64,000 nucleotides of DNA from Acetoanaerobium sticklandii (lineage in GTDB: Bacteria; Bacillota; Clostridia; Peptostreptococcales; Filifactoraceae): NCBI RefSeq assembly GCF_000196455.1, contig NC_014614.1, positions 2,278,001-2,342,000 on the forward strand, read 5' to 3'. How positions within the stretch are numbered: the first letter of the stretch is position 1; the number at the start of each line of letters is the position of its first letter. The position numbers were made by a program, and so were the translations under genes. The notes under the pieces were generated by a model. It made no database searches, was not told where the DNA came from, and saw only the letters and a program-made list of their open reading frames with translations. Below are positions 1-7,866 of this stretch, in pieces.

Positions 1-831
1 ATTATTGGGACTCATCGTAGAGCCTAAATCTCTAAGAAGCGATGCTCTTGCCTTTACGATGAAGGCTTGGTTTCCAAAAGTCTCTGTATAGCTAAGCCCA
101 TGATATGCTAGGTCTGGCTGAGTAAGGCAATCAAAGTTCCCATTGTTCCAATCAAAATTACCACTATCTACTATCACGCCACCTAGACTAGTTGCATGAC
201 CGTCTAAATACTTCGTAGCGGAATGAGTAACTATATCAGCTCCATGCTCTATCGGTCTGCATAAATAAGGTGTAGCAAAGGTATTGTCCACAACAAATGC
301 CAATTTATTATCATGTGCGGCTTTTGCAAAAGCCTCTATATCAAGTACCTCTACACCAGGATTTCCTAACGTTTCTGCAAATAGCAGCTTTGTTTTAGAA
401 TTTACATGTTTTGCAATCTCTTTAGGCTCTATTGTGCATGGAAGTATAGTTGCCTCAATTCCCATACGCTTTAAAGTAGAAGTAAACAACGTATGGGTTC
501 CACCGTATAGATTTGAAAGGCAGATAAAATTATCTCCTGCGCTACACAAAGTAAAAATAGCAAAGAAATTTGCTGATTGCCCTGAAGCAACCCCAAGAGC
601 CCCTACTCCGCCTTCTAAAACAGTCAGCTTTTTTTCCAAAACCTCTACAGTTGGATTACTGATTCTGGAATACATATGACCTACTGCTGATAAATCAAAT
701 AAAGCTGCAACCTGATCTGCATCATCGTACTTGTAAGTAGTTGACTGCACTATAGGAGCTACTCTTGGCTCTCCACTTTTTGGTTCATAGCCTGCCTGTA
801 CACACTGAGTTTCTACACTGTAATTCTTCAT
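1..831 (-). CDS. metY: O-acetylhomoserine sulfhydrylase (3' end outside window)
   Basis: PLP-dependent enzyme of the Cys/Met metabolism family that makes homocysteine (or methionine) from O-acetylhomoserine and sulfide or methanethiol in the cytoplasm. Only the first 277 codons are present; the frame is open to the left edge, and family members are about 425 residues. Visible motifs are MYSRISNPTVEVLE near residue 53, GNPGVEV near 157, VDNTFATPYL near 181 and SATKY with the PLP-binding lysine at about 207. The ATG at 831 is preceded by AAGGAGAGG at a good distance. A SAM-I riboswitch upstream shows control by methionine/SAM status and favours a biosynthetic role. A methionine gamma-lyase of the same fold is the main alternative. 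Confidence 0.9.
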   Translation of the reverse strand, partial: MKNYSVETQCVQAGYEPKSGEPRVAPIVQSTTYKYDDADQVAALFDLSAVGHMYSRISNPTVEVLEKKLTVLEGGVGALGVASGQSANFFAIFTLCSAGDNFICLSNLYGGTHTLFTSTLKRMGIEATILPCTIEPKEIAKHVNSKTKLLFAETLGNPGVEVLDIEAFAKAAHDNKLAFVVDNTFATPYLCRPIEHGADIVTHSATKYLDGHATSLGGVIVDSGNFDWNNGNFDCLTQPDLAYHGLSYTETFGNQAFIVKARASLLRDLGSTMSPNN

Positions 832-837
832 TAATAT

Positions 838-897
838 CCTCTCCTTTTCATATTGAGAGTCTGAGAAATTAAAAAAGCCGCACAAAGTGCGGCTTTA
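838..897 (-). promoter_or_regulatory. SAM riboswitch expression platform: terminator plus possible RBS sequestering
   Basis: Reading the minus strand, a GC-rich hairpin with arms AAAGCCGCAC and GTGCGGCTTT (897 to 872) ends in a run of U, an intrinsic terminator. Directly after it, CUCUC (859-855) can pair with GAGAG (843-839), which overlaps the ribosome binding site. The segment 869-858 is also complementary over 12 positions (one G-U) to 970-959 at the 3' side of the aptamer. Pairing of these two would release the ribosome binding site. The terminator is clear; the translational layer is inferred. Confidence 0.7.
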
Positions 898-954
898 TGA
901 TTTTAAATAAATAAAATCAACAAATCTAAATACAAAAATAGACTTGTAGGCTAC

Positions 955-1055
955 ACTTATCTCTCAGACTATTGTCTGCTGGAATTAGCACTCGGTTTTA
1001 TATAAAACCCTTGCCTGGTTTCGTAGGGCCAGTCCCTCCACCAATCTTGATAAGC
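955..1055 (-). promoter_or_regulatory. SAM-I (S-box) riboswitch aptamer
   Basis: The minus strand reads CUUAUCAAGAUUGGUGGAGG, then GACUGGCCCUACGAAACC, GGCAA and GUGCUAAUUCC, the conserved S-box core in the right order. P1 is closed by CUUAUC (1055-1050) with GAUAAG (961-956). It lies between a sigma-A type promoter and a sulfur amino acid gene, as expected for this class, which senses S-adenosylmethionine and turns expression off when SAM is high. Confidence 0.95.
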
Positions 1056-1078
1056 AACTTTTATTAAGTTTGATTTTT

Positions 1079-1107
1079 ATAATACACTGTTCTAGGATAA
1101 ATTGCAA
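1079..1107 (-). promoter_or_regulatory. Sigma-A promoter of the SAM riboswitch transcript
   Basis: TTGCAA (1107-1102), 17-bp spacer, TATTAT (1084-1079) on the minus strand, placing the start of transcription about 15 nt before the aptamer. Confidence 0.75.
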
Positions 1108-1151
1108 GTATTTTTTTAAATTATTAAATCGTTAGCTTCAGTCACTTTTTT

Positions 1152-2717
1152 CTAAGGGCGTAAATTCAATTTTTCTAATTTTTCTCTTATTTTAGACTCA
1201 CAATTAATATCTGTTAATACAACCAAATAATCTCCCACCATAATTTTAGTATCTCCTTTTGGAATAAGTTCTACTTCTCCTCTTTTTATAGCGACGAGAA
1301 GAGATTTTCCTGGCCAATGTAAATCTTTTACCAAAGAATTTTCAAAAACAGAGTCATGCTGAACTATTATTTCTACAAGAATTTTATTAATATGTTCTTT
1401 CTCATCTTCTGGATGTTCTTGAACTATTAAATTATCAAGTAATTTATCATATACTGGAGGACTATTTAAAAGCTCTGCCACTATGTATGCTGTAATTGAA
1501 ACAACTGTGAGTGAAAGCAAATGGTTGAAAGAACCTGTCATTTCCATTATTAAAACTATACCAGTTATAGGTGCTCTTACAATAGCCGTAAAATATCCAG
1601 CCATAGCAAGGATAATAAAATTATTAAAAAGACTCTCATCAAAAATTCCATTTCCTATCATTACATGTCCAAAGATACTTCCAATAGTTGCACCTAAAAT
1701 AAGTAAAGGAAAAAATATACCACCAGGAGCTCCTGATGCAAAACTTAACATCGAAAAAATAAATTTAACTATTAAGATTAAAACAAGAAAACTAATACCA
1801 TTTTTAAGATTTAGATATTCTATAATCTTATGGCCTCCTCCTGTTGCAAGTGGAAAAACTAAACCTAGAAATCCTGCTAGAATAAAAGGAATTATTATTT
1901 TTGTTCTTATATTAAGAAAAGTTAATTTTTTATAAAATTTTTGAGTTTTAAATAAAGTATAATTATAGATAGCTCCAGAAATCCCCAAAACAATTCCTAA
2001 AAATATAAGCATTAAGTATCCATTAAGTGGTACTGTTTGGCTTACTGGAAAATTAAAAACTGGATTCATACCAAAAACTTTTTTCGAAATAAAGTCTGCA
2101 GTTACTGCAGCAGAAATAGTCGATAGTAAAATGATTGGAGAAAAATACTTAAAAATTTCTTCTAAGGCAAAAATCACACCTGCCATAGGTGCATTAAATG
2201 CTGCTGCTAATCCCGCACTCGCTCCACTAGCCATAAGTATTCTTTTTTCTAGTCTACCTTTTCCAATTTTATTTCCAACCCCTTCAGCTATACATGCTCC
2301 TAACTGAATAGAAGGACCTTCTCTACCTAAAGATAAACCTGCTACTATAGCAATAGCACCTCCTACAAACTTTGATATTAGTGTGTGCATCCAAGACTTA
2401 CGTGATTTAAAATATCCTTTTAGAATTCCTTCTAACTGAGGTATTCCACTTCCTGAAATCATTTTATTTTTATCAACTAAATACCCTACAAAATATCCCA
2501 TTCCAATTAAGAATAAAAAAGTAATAGGGAGAAACATGAAATTTTGATTCAAAAAAGTATATGTAAAATTAGAGATTGTTTCTGCATTTGTTAGTGTGAT
2601 TCTGTAAAGAACTGAAACTCCTCCTGCCGCTAAGCCAACCACTATACTTTTAAATAAAATAAACATTTTTTCATTATTATGACTTACCAAAATAGTATAA
2701 TTATTTTTCAACATCAT
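1152..2717 (-). CDS. ClC family chloride/proton antiporter with C-terminal TrkA-C domain
   Basis: Membrane protein of 521 residues. The three ClC selectivity-filter motifs are present: GSGIPQ (89-94), GREGP (131-135) and GGIFFP (about 331-336). The external gating glutamate (Glu133) and an internal proton glutamate (FALEE, 186-187) are both kept, so it is more likely an H+/Cl- exchanger than a pure channel. Residues from about 440 form a soluble TrkA-C/RCK-C-like domain, which in other transporters binds small regulatory ligands. Two in-frame ATGs follow GGAGG very closely, and a TTG two codons on has better spacing, so the exact start is uncertain by two codons. It stands alone and is divergent from the chemoreceptor gene. 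Confidence 0.92.
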   Translation of the reverse strand: MMLKNNYTILVSHNNEKMFILFKSIVVGLAAGGVSVLYRITLTNAETISNFTYTFLNQNFMFLPITFLFLIGMGYFVGYLVDKNKMISGSGIPQLEGILKGYFKSRKSWMHTLISKFVGGAIAIVAGLSLGREGPSIQLGACIAEGVGNKIGKGRLEKRILMASGASAGLAAAFNAPMAGVIFALEEIFKYFSPIILLSTISAAVTADFISKKVFGMNPVFNFPVSQTVPLNGYLMLIFLGIVLGISGAIYNYTLFKTQKFYKKLTFLNIRTKIIIPFILAGFLGLVFPLATGGGHKIIEYLNLKNGISFLVLILIVKFIFSMLSFASGAPGGIFFPLLILGATIGSIFGHVMIGNGIFDESLFNNFIILAMAGYFTAIVRAPITGIVLIMEMTGSFNHLLSLTVVSITAYIVAELLNSPPVYDKLLDNLIVQEHPEDEKEHINKILVEIIVQHDSVFENSLVKDLHWPGKSLLVAIKRGEVELIPKGDTKIMVGDYLVVLTDINCESKIREKLEKLNLRP

Positions 2718-2824
2718 TCCTCCATTTCACGAAAAACTTGTAACCTTCTTTATTCTATACCTAGGAAACAATTATTTCAAATTCTAAATTGCTATTAATA
2801 AAATAACTAATCAATACATATAAA

Positions 2825-2833
2825 TGTTATAAT
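2825..2833 (+). promoter_or_regulatory. Extended -10 promoter for the chemoreceptor gene
   Basis: TGTTATAAT on the plus strand fits an extended -10 element about 60 nt before the GTG start at 2895. No good -35 is seen, and no sigma-D (flagellar) type element was recognised. Confidence 0.45.
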
Positions 2834-2894
2834 GATGTCTACTTAGGGTAAATTAAACTTAAAACAGAAATCTATCAAAACGGGGTGGTAATCA

Positions 2895-4673
2895 GTGAAA
2901 AGCATAGGTTCAAAAATTTTAATGGTCGCACTACTAAATATTCTACTTGCGGGATTATTAATTGGTAGTGTCAGTATTTATACCTTTTCTACCAATAGCA
3001 AGGCTCAAATAGCTCAGAAAGAAAAATTACTTCTAGAGGATTATGATTTGATGATTAAATCCGCAACTGAGTCACTAATAACTTCGCTTAAACCTATTGA
3101 AAATGCAATCGAATCTGGAGAGCTAGATAAAGAAACTGGAACTGTGCTAGCTGCTGATATTGTTAGAAATGCAAAGTATGGAGATGGTGGATATTTCTGG
3201 GCTGACACTATTGACGGAACAAATGTTGTTCTTCTTGGAAACAAGGATGTTGAGGGAACTAGTAGACTTGGGCTTACTGATGACAATGGAGTTAAAATAG
3301 TCGAAGAATTTATAAGAATGGCAAAAGCCGATGGACAAGGATTTTTAAATTATGATTTTCCTAAATCTGGTGAAACTATCCCCCTTCCTAAGAGAGGGTA
3401 TATTCAGTTAGAGCCATATTTCAACTGGATTATAGGAACAGGAAATTATATCGATGATATCAATGAGGTTGTCAAAGCAGAAGAAGTTGCTGCTGCAGCT
3501 ATGCTTAGAAGAAATATCATGATTATCATCTCAGTTACTATAGCTATTGCTATCTTAGCAGCTATTATAAGCGCTATCATAAGCAAATCTATAACTAAGC
3601 CTATTCACAGAATAACTGAACTAGTTAATCGTATCGCCATGCTAGACATCAAAGAAACTTCTGAGTTTGATGATATAGTAAACTACAAGGATGAAACTGG
3701 GATAATAGGAAAAGCTGTATTTGATTTAAGACAAAATCTAAGAGATATAGTAAATACCCTAAGCGAAGATTCCAAAGTTCTCTCTCAGACAGCGGCAGCG
3801 ATGAGCGACGGAGCCAACGCAGGATATAGCTCTGTAAATGGAGTAAATGAAGCTGTTACAGAATTTGCAAAAGGTGCTCAAAGTCAAGCTAACGAAGCTC
3901 AAATAAGTGTTGAGATGCTAAGCAAGCTAGCTGAGCAAATAAAATATGCAGATAACAACGCTAGCGAGCTTCAAGCCTTTACAACTAATGTGACTGAGAA
4001 AAACCAAGATGGACTAAAATCCGTGGAAAATCTAAACGTAGAATTTGAAAAAACTCTCACAATCACTACTTCACTTGGAAATAATGTAAACACTCTAGCT
4101 GATAAATCTACTCTAATCGAAGACATAGTAGGTGTAATCCAAAACATAGCAGACCAAACAAACCTACTTGCACTAAACGCCGCTATAGAAGCTGCTAGAG
4201 CTGGAGAAAGCGGAAGAGGATTTGCAGTTGTTGCTGATGAAATACGAAAGCTAGCTGAACAAACTTCAAAATCTACAGATCAAATAAAAAATATAATCGA
4301 TGAAATACAAGGGGAAATCTCCTTAATAAAAAACAACATGTCAGAAACTCAAACAGCAGTAGAAGGTGCTACTGGAGAAATGGGCAGAGTACTGAATTCA
4401 TTTGATGAAATAGAAGAATCACTTTCTAATACCGTAAAACAACTAGATGAGCTAACTATCAATATCAGCTCAATAAACGATAATAAAGAAGGTGTTCTAA
4501 GTGCTATAGAAGGTATTTCTGCAATCACAGAAGAAAATGCTGCTTCTGCTGAAGAAATAGCTGCTACTACTGAAACTCAGCTAGACCTAATGGAAAACAT
4601 TACAAAGAGCTCCAGACATCTATCAGAAGTAGCTTCAAAGCTAGATTCTATAATAAAAAAATTCTCATTATAA
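2895..4673 (+). CDS. Methyl-accepting chemotaxis protein with single Cache sensor
   Basis: Chemoreceptor of 592 residues in the inner membrane. TM1 is at about 8-30, followed by an extracellular single-Cache type domain (about 40-190, with GDGGYFWAD near 96 and FNWIIGTGNYID near 178). TM2 is at about 209-230, then a HAMP linker and a long cytoplasmic signalling coiled coil. The hairpin tip that contacts CheA/CheW is intact (NLLALNAAIEAARAGESGRG, about 421-440). There is no C-terminal CheR-docking pentapeptide. The start is GTG, seven bases after GGGGTGG. It is the first plus-strand gene and has no neighbouring che genes. The ligand is unknown; small organic acids are typical for this sensor class. 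Confidence 0.93.
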   Translation: MKSIGSKILMVALLNILLAGLLIGSVSIYTFSTNSKAQIAQKEKLLLEDYDLMIKSATESLITSLKPIENAIESGELDKETGTVLAADIVRNAKYGDGGYFWADTIDGTNVVLLGNKDVEGTSRLGLTDDNGVKIVEEFIRMAKADGQGFLNYDFPKSGETIPLPKRGYIQLEPYFNWIIGTGNYIDDINEVVKAEEVAAAAMLRRNIMIIISVTIAIAILAAIISAIISKSITKPIHRITELVNRIAMLDIKETSEFDDIVNYKDETGIIGKAVFDLRQNLRDIVNTLSEDSKVLSQTAAAMSDGANAGYSSVNGVNEAVTEFAKGAQSQANEAQISVEMLSKLAEQIKYADNNASELQAFTTNVTEKNQDGLKSVENLNVEFEKTLTITTSLGNNVNTLADKSTLIEDIVGVIQNIADQTNLLALNAAIEAARAGESGRGFAVVADEIRKLAEQTSKSTDQIKNIIDEIQGEISLIKNNMSETQTAVEGATGEMGRVLNSFDEIEESLSNTVKQLDELTINISSINDNKEGVLSAIEGISAITEENAASAEEIAATTETQLDLMENITKSSRHLSEVASKLDSIIKKFSL

Positions 4674-4684
4674 AGCTTTGATTT

Positions 4685-4733
4685 AAAAAAACCATATTAA
4701 GGCGGTCATAAAGGCCATCTTAATATGGTTTTT
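4685..4733. terminator. Bidirectional terminator
   Basis: AAAACCATATTAAG and CTTAATATGGTTTT form a 14-bp stem with A-rich and T-rich flanks on the two sides, between converging genes. It serves the chemoreceptor gene on the plus strand and the DUF3841 gene string on the minus strand. Confidence 0.85.
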
Positions 4734-4772
4734 GCATTATATCAAAGCTAACAAAATCATATCCTGTGATTT

Positions 4773-5354
4773 CTAAAGAGTATGTATCCATTCCTTTTTT
4801 ATCTGCCATAGAGCCGCTTGAATATTAATAGCCTCATCATTTCTTCCTTGCTTTATATTTTCATGATGCTTAAACAATCTTTTCCAGCTTTCTTGTACTT
4901 CTCTTTTTAACTGAGGATAAAAATTGGTGAGAATAACATCACTTTCATTTTTTACTCCATAGGCTTCTAGCATCTTTTTAAACTTAGCTTCATCCTGAGC
5001 AGTTTCCCCTATATACGAAAGCCTAAGTATCTTGTACCAATCCTGCATATCAAAATATATAGCTTCATCCAAAGGAACATTGAGCTTTAATATAGTGCTG
5101 TCTGCATGGCTCTCTACATTATTTATATCTGCAAACGCCCAGTAAGGATACTCAGCTTCTGGTGGACCTTTCACATAATTTTGAGCTTCATTCACAAACC
5201 AGCTGTATGCCGCTACAAAAATAGGTGCAACCTCTTCATATTTCCTTACTACAAATTCTTTTTTATTAAAGCAAACTCCATCTTTATCTAGCTTGTCTAC
5301 TACTAGATTTGTCTGCGAAGAATAAAGTAAAACAGAATTATTTTCGATTTTCAT
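4773..5354 (-). CDS. DUF3841 family protein
   Basis: Soluble protein of 193 residues that resembles DUF3841, a family without known function. The YVKGPPEAEYPYWAF segment (about residues 61-75) matches the family's typical GPP...YPxWAW stretch. No signal peptide or membrane segment is seen. The ATG at 5354 has AAGGAGAA before it. It is the last gene of a four-gene string (PIN-like, lipoprotein, nitroreductase, DUF3841) with gaps of 7 to 35 nt, so it is probably co-transcribed. The family assignment rests on memory of the motif. Confidence 0.65.
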   Translation of the reverse strand: MKIENNSVLLYSSQTNLVVDKLDKDGVCFNKKEFVVRKYEEVAPIFVAAYSWFVNEAQNYVKGPPEAEYPYWAFADINNVESHADSTILKLNVPLDEAIYFDMQDWYKILRLSYIGETAQDEAKFKKMLEAYGVKNESDVILTNFYPQLKREVQESWKRLFKHHENIKQGRNDEAINIQAALWQIKKEWIHTL

Positions 5355-5376
5355 AGCAGTTCTCCTTGTTTTAAAA

Positions 5377-6114
5377 TTAAAGCTTATATTCCGCTATTTC
5401 TATCCACCCTAAACTATCCTTTTCATTTTTATTTATGATAGTTCTTTCAAGCTTATACTCATGCTTATTTAAAATTATCTCTAGGTAGCAGAGAAATATC
5501 CCCATATCAAGCGAATTGTAATAAGGCAACTTCACAAATGGAATAAAGGATTTTACTTTTGTATTTCTATAAATCTTAATTTTATTATCATCAAATGAAG
5601 CTCTCCAAGGCTGAGAGTTACAGGCGCTAGGTGCATATCTTACTAGGTTTAGTATTTCTTTATCAAAATCCCCACTAAATAATTCCGCTTCAGATTTTCT
5701 TTTGCAGTTTGAAAAATCTGTTCTAAAATCTGTTTCTTTGCTTTTTCCAAATACAAGCATAATCACATAGTCAAGACCACTTCCAAAATCAGACTTTGGT
5801 TTCGCCATTCCATACCAACAGACTCCTATGTTTATAGATGCCATAAATAAATCCATCTGTTCTAACACATAGCCTGCGTTTAATAGATAATTATCCTTAT
5901 TCTCGCTATAAAAAAGCAGAGCATATTCACCATATTTAGCTGTTGTTTCTGATTTTTTTACTATTTCAAATTTAATTTTAATCTCTGGAATAAGTGGAAT
6001 TACTTTTTCAAACTGGCTTTTTATTAGCTCTAGCTCCTCATCAGATACACTAAGGCTAGAATCAAATTTTCTTATAGATTTTCTTTTGTAAATCATATTA
6101 TATAACTCGTTCAT
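5377..6114 (-). CDS. Nitroreductase family protein
   Basis: FMN-dependent nitroreductase-like oxidoreductase of 245 residues, presumably using NAD(P)H to reduce nitro or quinone substrates. The N-terminal MIYKRKSIRKFD (basic RRSIRxF-type FMN-binding start), the QMDLFMASINIGVCWYG segment and RYAPSACNSQPWRASF are typical. The start is placed at the ATG at 6114, preceded by AGGAGGAG; an ATG seven codons upstream would put the ribosome binding site inside the gene. It is in a same-strand string with a lipoprotein gene upstream and a DUF3841 gene downstream. The substrate cannot be told from sequence. Confidence 0.82.
   Translation of the reverse strand: MNELYNMIYKRKSIRKFDSSLSVSDEELELIKSQFEKVIPLIPEIKIKFEIVKKSETTAKYGEYALLFYSENKDNYLLNAGYVLEQMDLFMASINIGVCWYGMAKPKSDFGSGLDYVIMLVFGKSKETDFRTDFSNCKRKSEAELFSGDFDKEILNLVRYAPSACNSQPWRASFDDNKIKIYRNTKVKSFIPFVKLPYYNSLDMGIFLCYLEIILNKHEYKLERTIINKNEKDSLGWIEIAEYKL
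6080..6099. repeat. 20-bp direct repeat, copy 1
   Basis: A 20-base stretch (TTTCTTTTGTAAATCATATT on the plus strand) occurs here, in the start of the nitroreductase gene, and again at 6910-6929. The two copies bracket the lipoprotein gene. Confidence 0.8.
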
Positions 6115-6149
6115 TATTTCTCCTCCTAAAATCATACTATTATCTATCT

Positions 6150-6896
6150 CTACTTAGGAAATTCATCAAATATAGATTCAACTACAATTCCTGTAGCTTC
6201 ATTAAATAATATACCTTCATAATGTGGCCAATTTACTTTACCAATTTGATTTTTAGCCCTAAAGTAGGCTTCTTCTTTTACTATTCCTATATTGCTTTTA
6301 GGCTCATTTTTTAGCTCTTCTAAAAATATTACATCCTCAGTATAATTAGGAATTTCATCTTTTGTATGGATATATCCATCTAAATTATTTTCTACTATCT
6401 CTTTTTTTAGCTTTTGAATCATGTCATTGTAAATTCTATGATATGAGTTTTGAGATTCCATAAGCTGTTTGTACCATTTTATATTATTTCTGCTCATTTT
6501 TTTCAAAGATGAAGAAAATTCTGATCCATCTAAAGGATATATAACCAAAGGATTTACAAGCTTTTTATCATCTATTTCATACTGTATTTCAACTGGAAAC
6601 ATCGCTCCGCTAGATGAAATAAACCTACCCTCTTCAGGTATGAAACCCATCTGATAGATATTAGCAAGTACGATTTGTTTTGTCTCGTCTTCAAATGAAG
6701 CCACTATTTCTGCCTTTGTAATTTGAATTTCATTTTCTTCTCTTGGCTCTTGCTTCATAGTTTCTTCAACTAAATTTATTAAATCATCTCCATATGTTAA
6801 TTCAGTTTCATTAACAGTTTGATTTATACAACATCCAGTAAGTATACTTATACTGATGAATAATAGATATACAATTAATATTCTATTTCTTATCAT
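6150..6896 (-). CDS. Predicted lipoprotein of unknown function
   Basis: From the ATG at 6896 the product is 248 residues with a lipoprotein signal peptide: a short basic start, a hydrophobic stretch and the lipobox ILTGC with the lipidated cysteine at residue 22. It is therefore anchored on the outer face of the membrane. The mature part is charged and has no motif I recognise. A longer start at 6926 would overlap the preceding PIN-like gene and put ten polar residues before the signal peptide. No strong ribosome binding site is seen for either start. The gene sits between two copies of a 20-bp direct repeat. Confidence 0.7.
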   Translation of the reverse strand: MIRNRILIVYLLFISISILTGCCINQTVNETELTYGDDLINLVEETMKQEPREENEIQITKAEIVASFEDETKQIVLANIYQMGFIPEEGRFISSSGAMFPVEIQYEIDDKKLVNPLVIYPLDGSEFSSSLKKMSRNNIKWYKQLMESQNSYHRIYNDMIQKLKKEIVENNLDGYIHTKDEIPNYTEDVIFLEELKNEPKSNIGIVKEEAYFRAKNQIGKVNWPHYEGILFNEATGIVVESIFDEFPK

Positions 6897-6903
6897 ATAT
6901 TTA

Positions 6904-7497
6904 TTATGCTTTCTTTTGTAAATCATATTTAATCAACCCGTTTTCTTCAAAAATCAATTTTTTTATAAACAATCCTTCCATGATTTTGTCAATATCTTTA
7001 TCGTTTATTTTTGGTAACATAGATTTTATATATCCTTTTAGACTTGTTTTCTTTTTTGGTCTTTTATTACTTGCAACTTTAGATAAATTGTCTTTTATTC
7101 TATTAATTCCAGCCTCATCAAATTTTATCTCACTATCTTTTCTAAGCTCTTGAAAACTAACTATTCTTCTTATTTTAATGCCATCATTTTTTAAATATGT
7201 TATTAATGGATCATATCCAGTGTCTTTAGAGTAAATCACAAAATGTTTATTTTTGTCTTTTGTAACATCTCTTCCTAAGAAAAAACTAATATAAAAATCA
7301 AGTGCATTTCTTCCTTTTCCATTTACTCTAATCCATTCTACTAAATTCCCCATAGGTTGTAATTTTTGAACCAAATCAATTGGAATTTTTATTTGTTCAT
7401 TTCCAATTAAAATAATCACTTTTGATGTATTTTTAATAAATTCGACTTTAATATCTTGAACATTCTCATAGTCTACATAAATATATTCATCAATCAT
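6904..7497 (-). CDS. PIN/NYN-like nuclease domain protein
   Basis: Soluble protein of 197 residues. The N-terminal YVDYENVQD (about residues 7-15), the central ALDFYISFFLG and SKDTGYDPLI have the spacing of PIN-like/NYN nucleases, where these aspartates bind the metal ion. The remaining about 80 residues are lysine-rich with a small helical domain. A role in RNA cleavage is inferred from the fold only. The ATG at 7497 is well supported by AAAGGAG. It is the first gene of the string that continues with the lipoprotein, 7 nt further on. No partner antitoxin gene is visible beside it. Confidence 0.72.
   Translation of the reverse strand: MIDEYIYVDYENVQDIKVEFIKNTSKVIILIGNEQIKIPIDLVQKLQPMGNLVEWIRVNGKGRNALDFYISFFLGRDVTKDKNKHFVIYSKDTGYDPLITYLKNDGIKIRRIVSFQELRKDSEIKFDEAGINRIKDNLSKVASNKRPKKKTSLKGYIKSMLPKINDKDIDKIMEGLFIKKLIFEENGLIKYDLQKKA
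6910..6929. repeat. 20-bp direct repeat, copy 2
   Basis: Second copy of the 20-base stretch at 6080-6099. It covers the 3' end of the PIN-like gene and the possible early start (MIYKRK) of the lipoprotein gene. Confidence 0.8.
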
Positions 7498-7570
7498 GTT
7501 TATCTCCTTTAGTTTTTATCTTTAGTATAAACTTATTTATAATATATTCATATATTTTATATGTAATAAA

Positions 7571-7609
7571 TTAAAAACCAAACCCTATTATTAAATTAAG
7601 GATTTGGTT
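7571..7609 (-). terminator. Terminator of the SPFH/RHH operon
   Basis: On the minus strand AACCAAATCCT pairs with AGGGTTTGGTT (11 bp with one G-U), followed by TTTTTAATTT. It lies 27 nt after the stop of the ribbon-helix-helix gene. Confidence 0.8.
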
Positions 7610-7632
7610 TGGTTTGGTTTTGTTTTGTTTAG
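7605..7632. repeat. Short GGTTT/GTTTT tandem repeat
   Basis: Three GGTTT units followed by GTTTT/GTTTA units lie between the stop of the ribbon-helix-helix gene and its terminator, sharing the last arm of the hairpin. This is simple-sequence DNA, probably slippage-prone. Confidence 0.7.
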
Positions 7633-7635
7633 TTA

Positions 7636-7839
7636 TTACTCAACATCCAGTTCAGGTGGTATATCAAGTTCATCAGAAACATATTTTCCATTTTTTTTAC
7701 GCTGTCTCACGCATTCTGTAAGCAGGTATTCTATTTGCCCATTTACTGATCTAAAATCATCTTCAGCCCAAGAGGCAATCGCATCATAAAGCTTGGCCGA
7801 TAATCGCAAAGGAATTTGTTTTTTGCGATTTTCACTCAT
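7636..7839 (-). CDS. Arc/MetJ-type ribbon-helix-helix DNA-binding protein
   Basis: Small protein of 67 residues. The KQIPLRLSAKLYDAIASWAE segment is a typical beta-strand plus helix of the Arc family, followed by a second helix (VNGQIEYLLTECV) and a charged tail. Such proteins bind DNA as dimers, often in tandem on repeated half-sites. The gene follows the SPFH gene by 27 nt on the same strand and is probably co-transcribed. A double palindromic site that overlaps the promoter of this operon (9010-9044) is a likely target, which would make it an autoregulator. The ribosome binding site is weak. Confidence 0.85.
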   Translation of the reverse strand: MSENRKKQIPLRLSAKLYDAIASWAEDDFRSVNGQIEYLLTECVRQRKKNGKYVSDELDIPPELDVE

Positions 7840-7866
7840 ATCACATCATCTCACTTTTCGAAGTTA

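Noticed and set aside
284..679. Plus-strand open frame of 131 codons
   Set aside because: It is antisense to the O-acetylhomoserine sulfhydrylase gene, which has clear family motifs on the minus strand and an upstream riboswitch.
1483..1935. Plus-strand open frame of 150 codons
   Set aside because: Antisense to the ClC gene; no ribosome binding site or recognisable domain.
7605..7632. GGTTT repeats considered as a CRISPR or telomere-like array
   Set aside because: Units are only 5 bases with no spacers; simple-sequence DNA beside a terminator.
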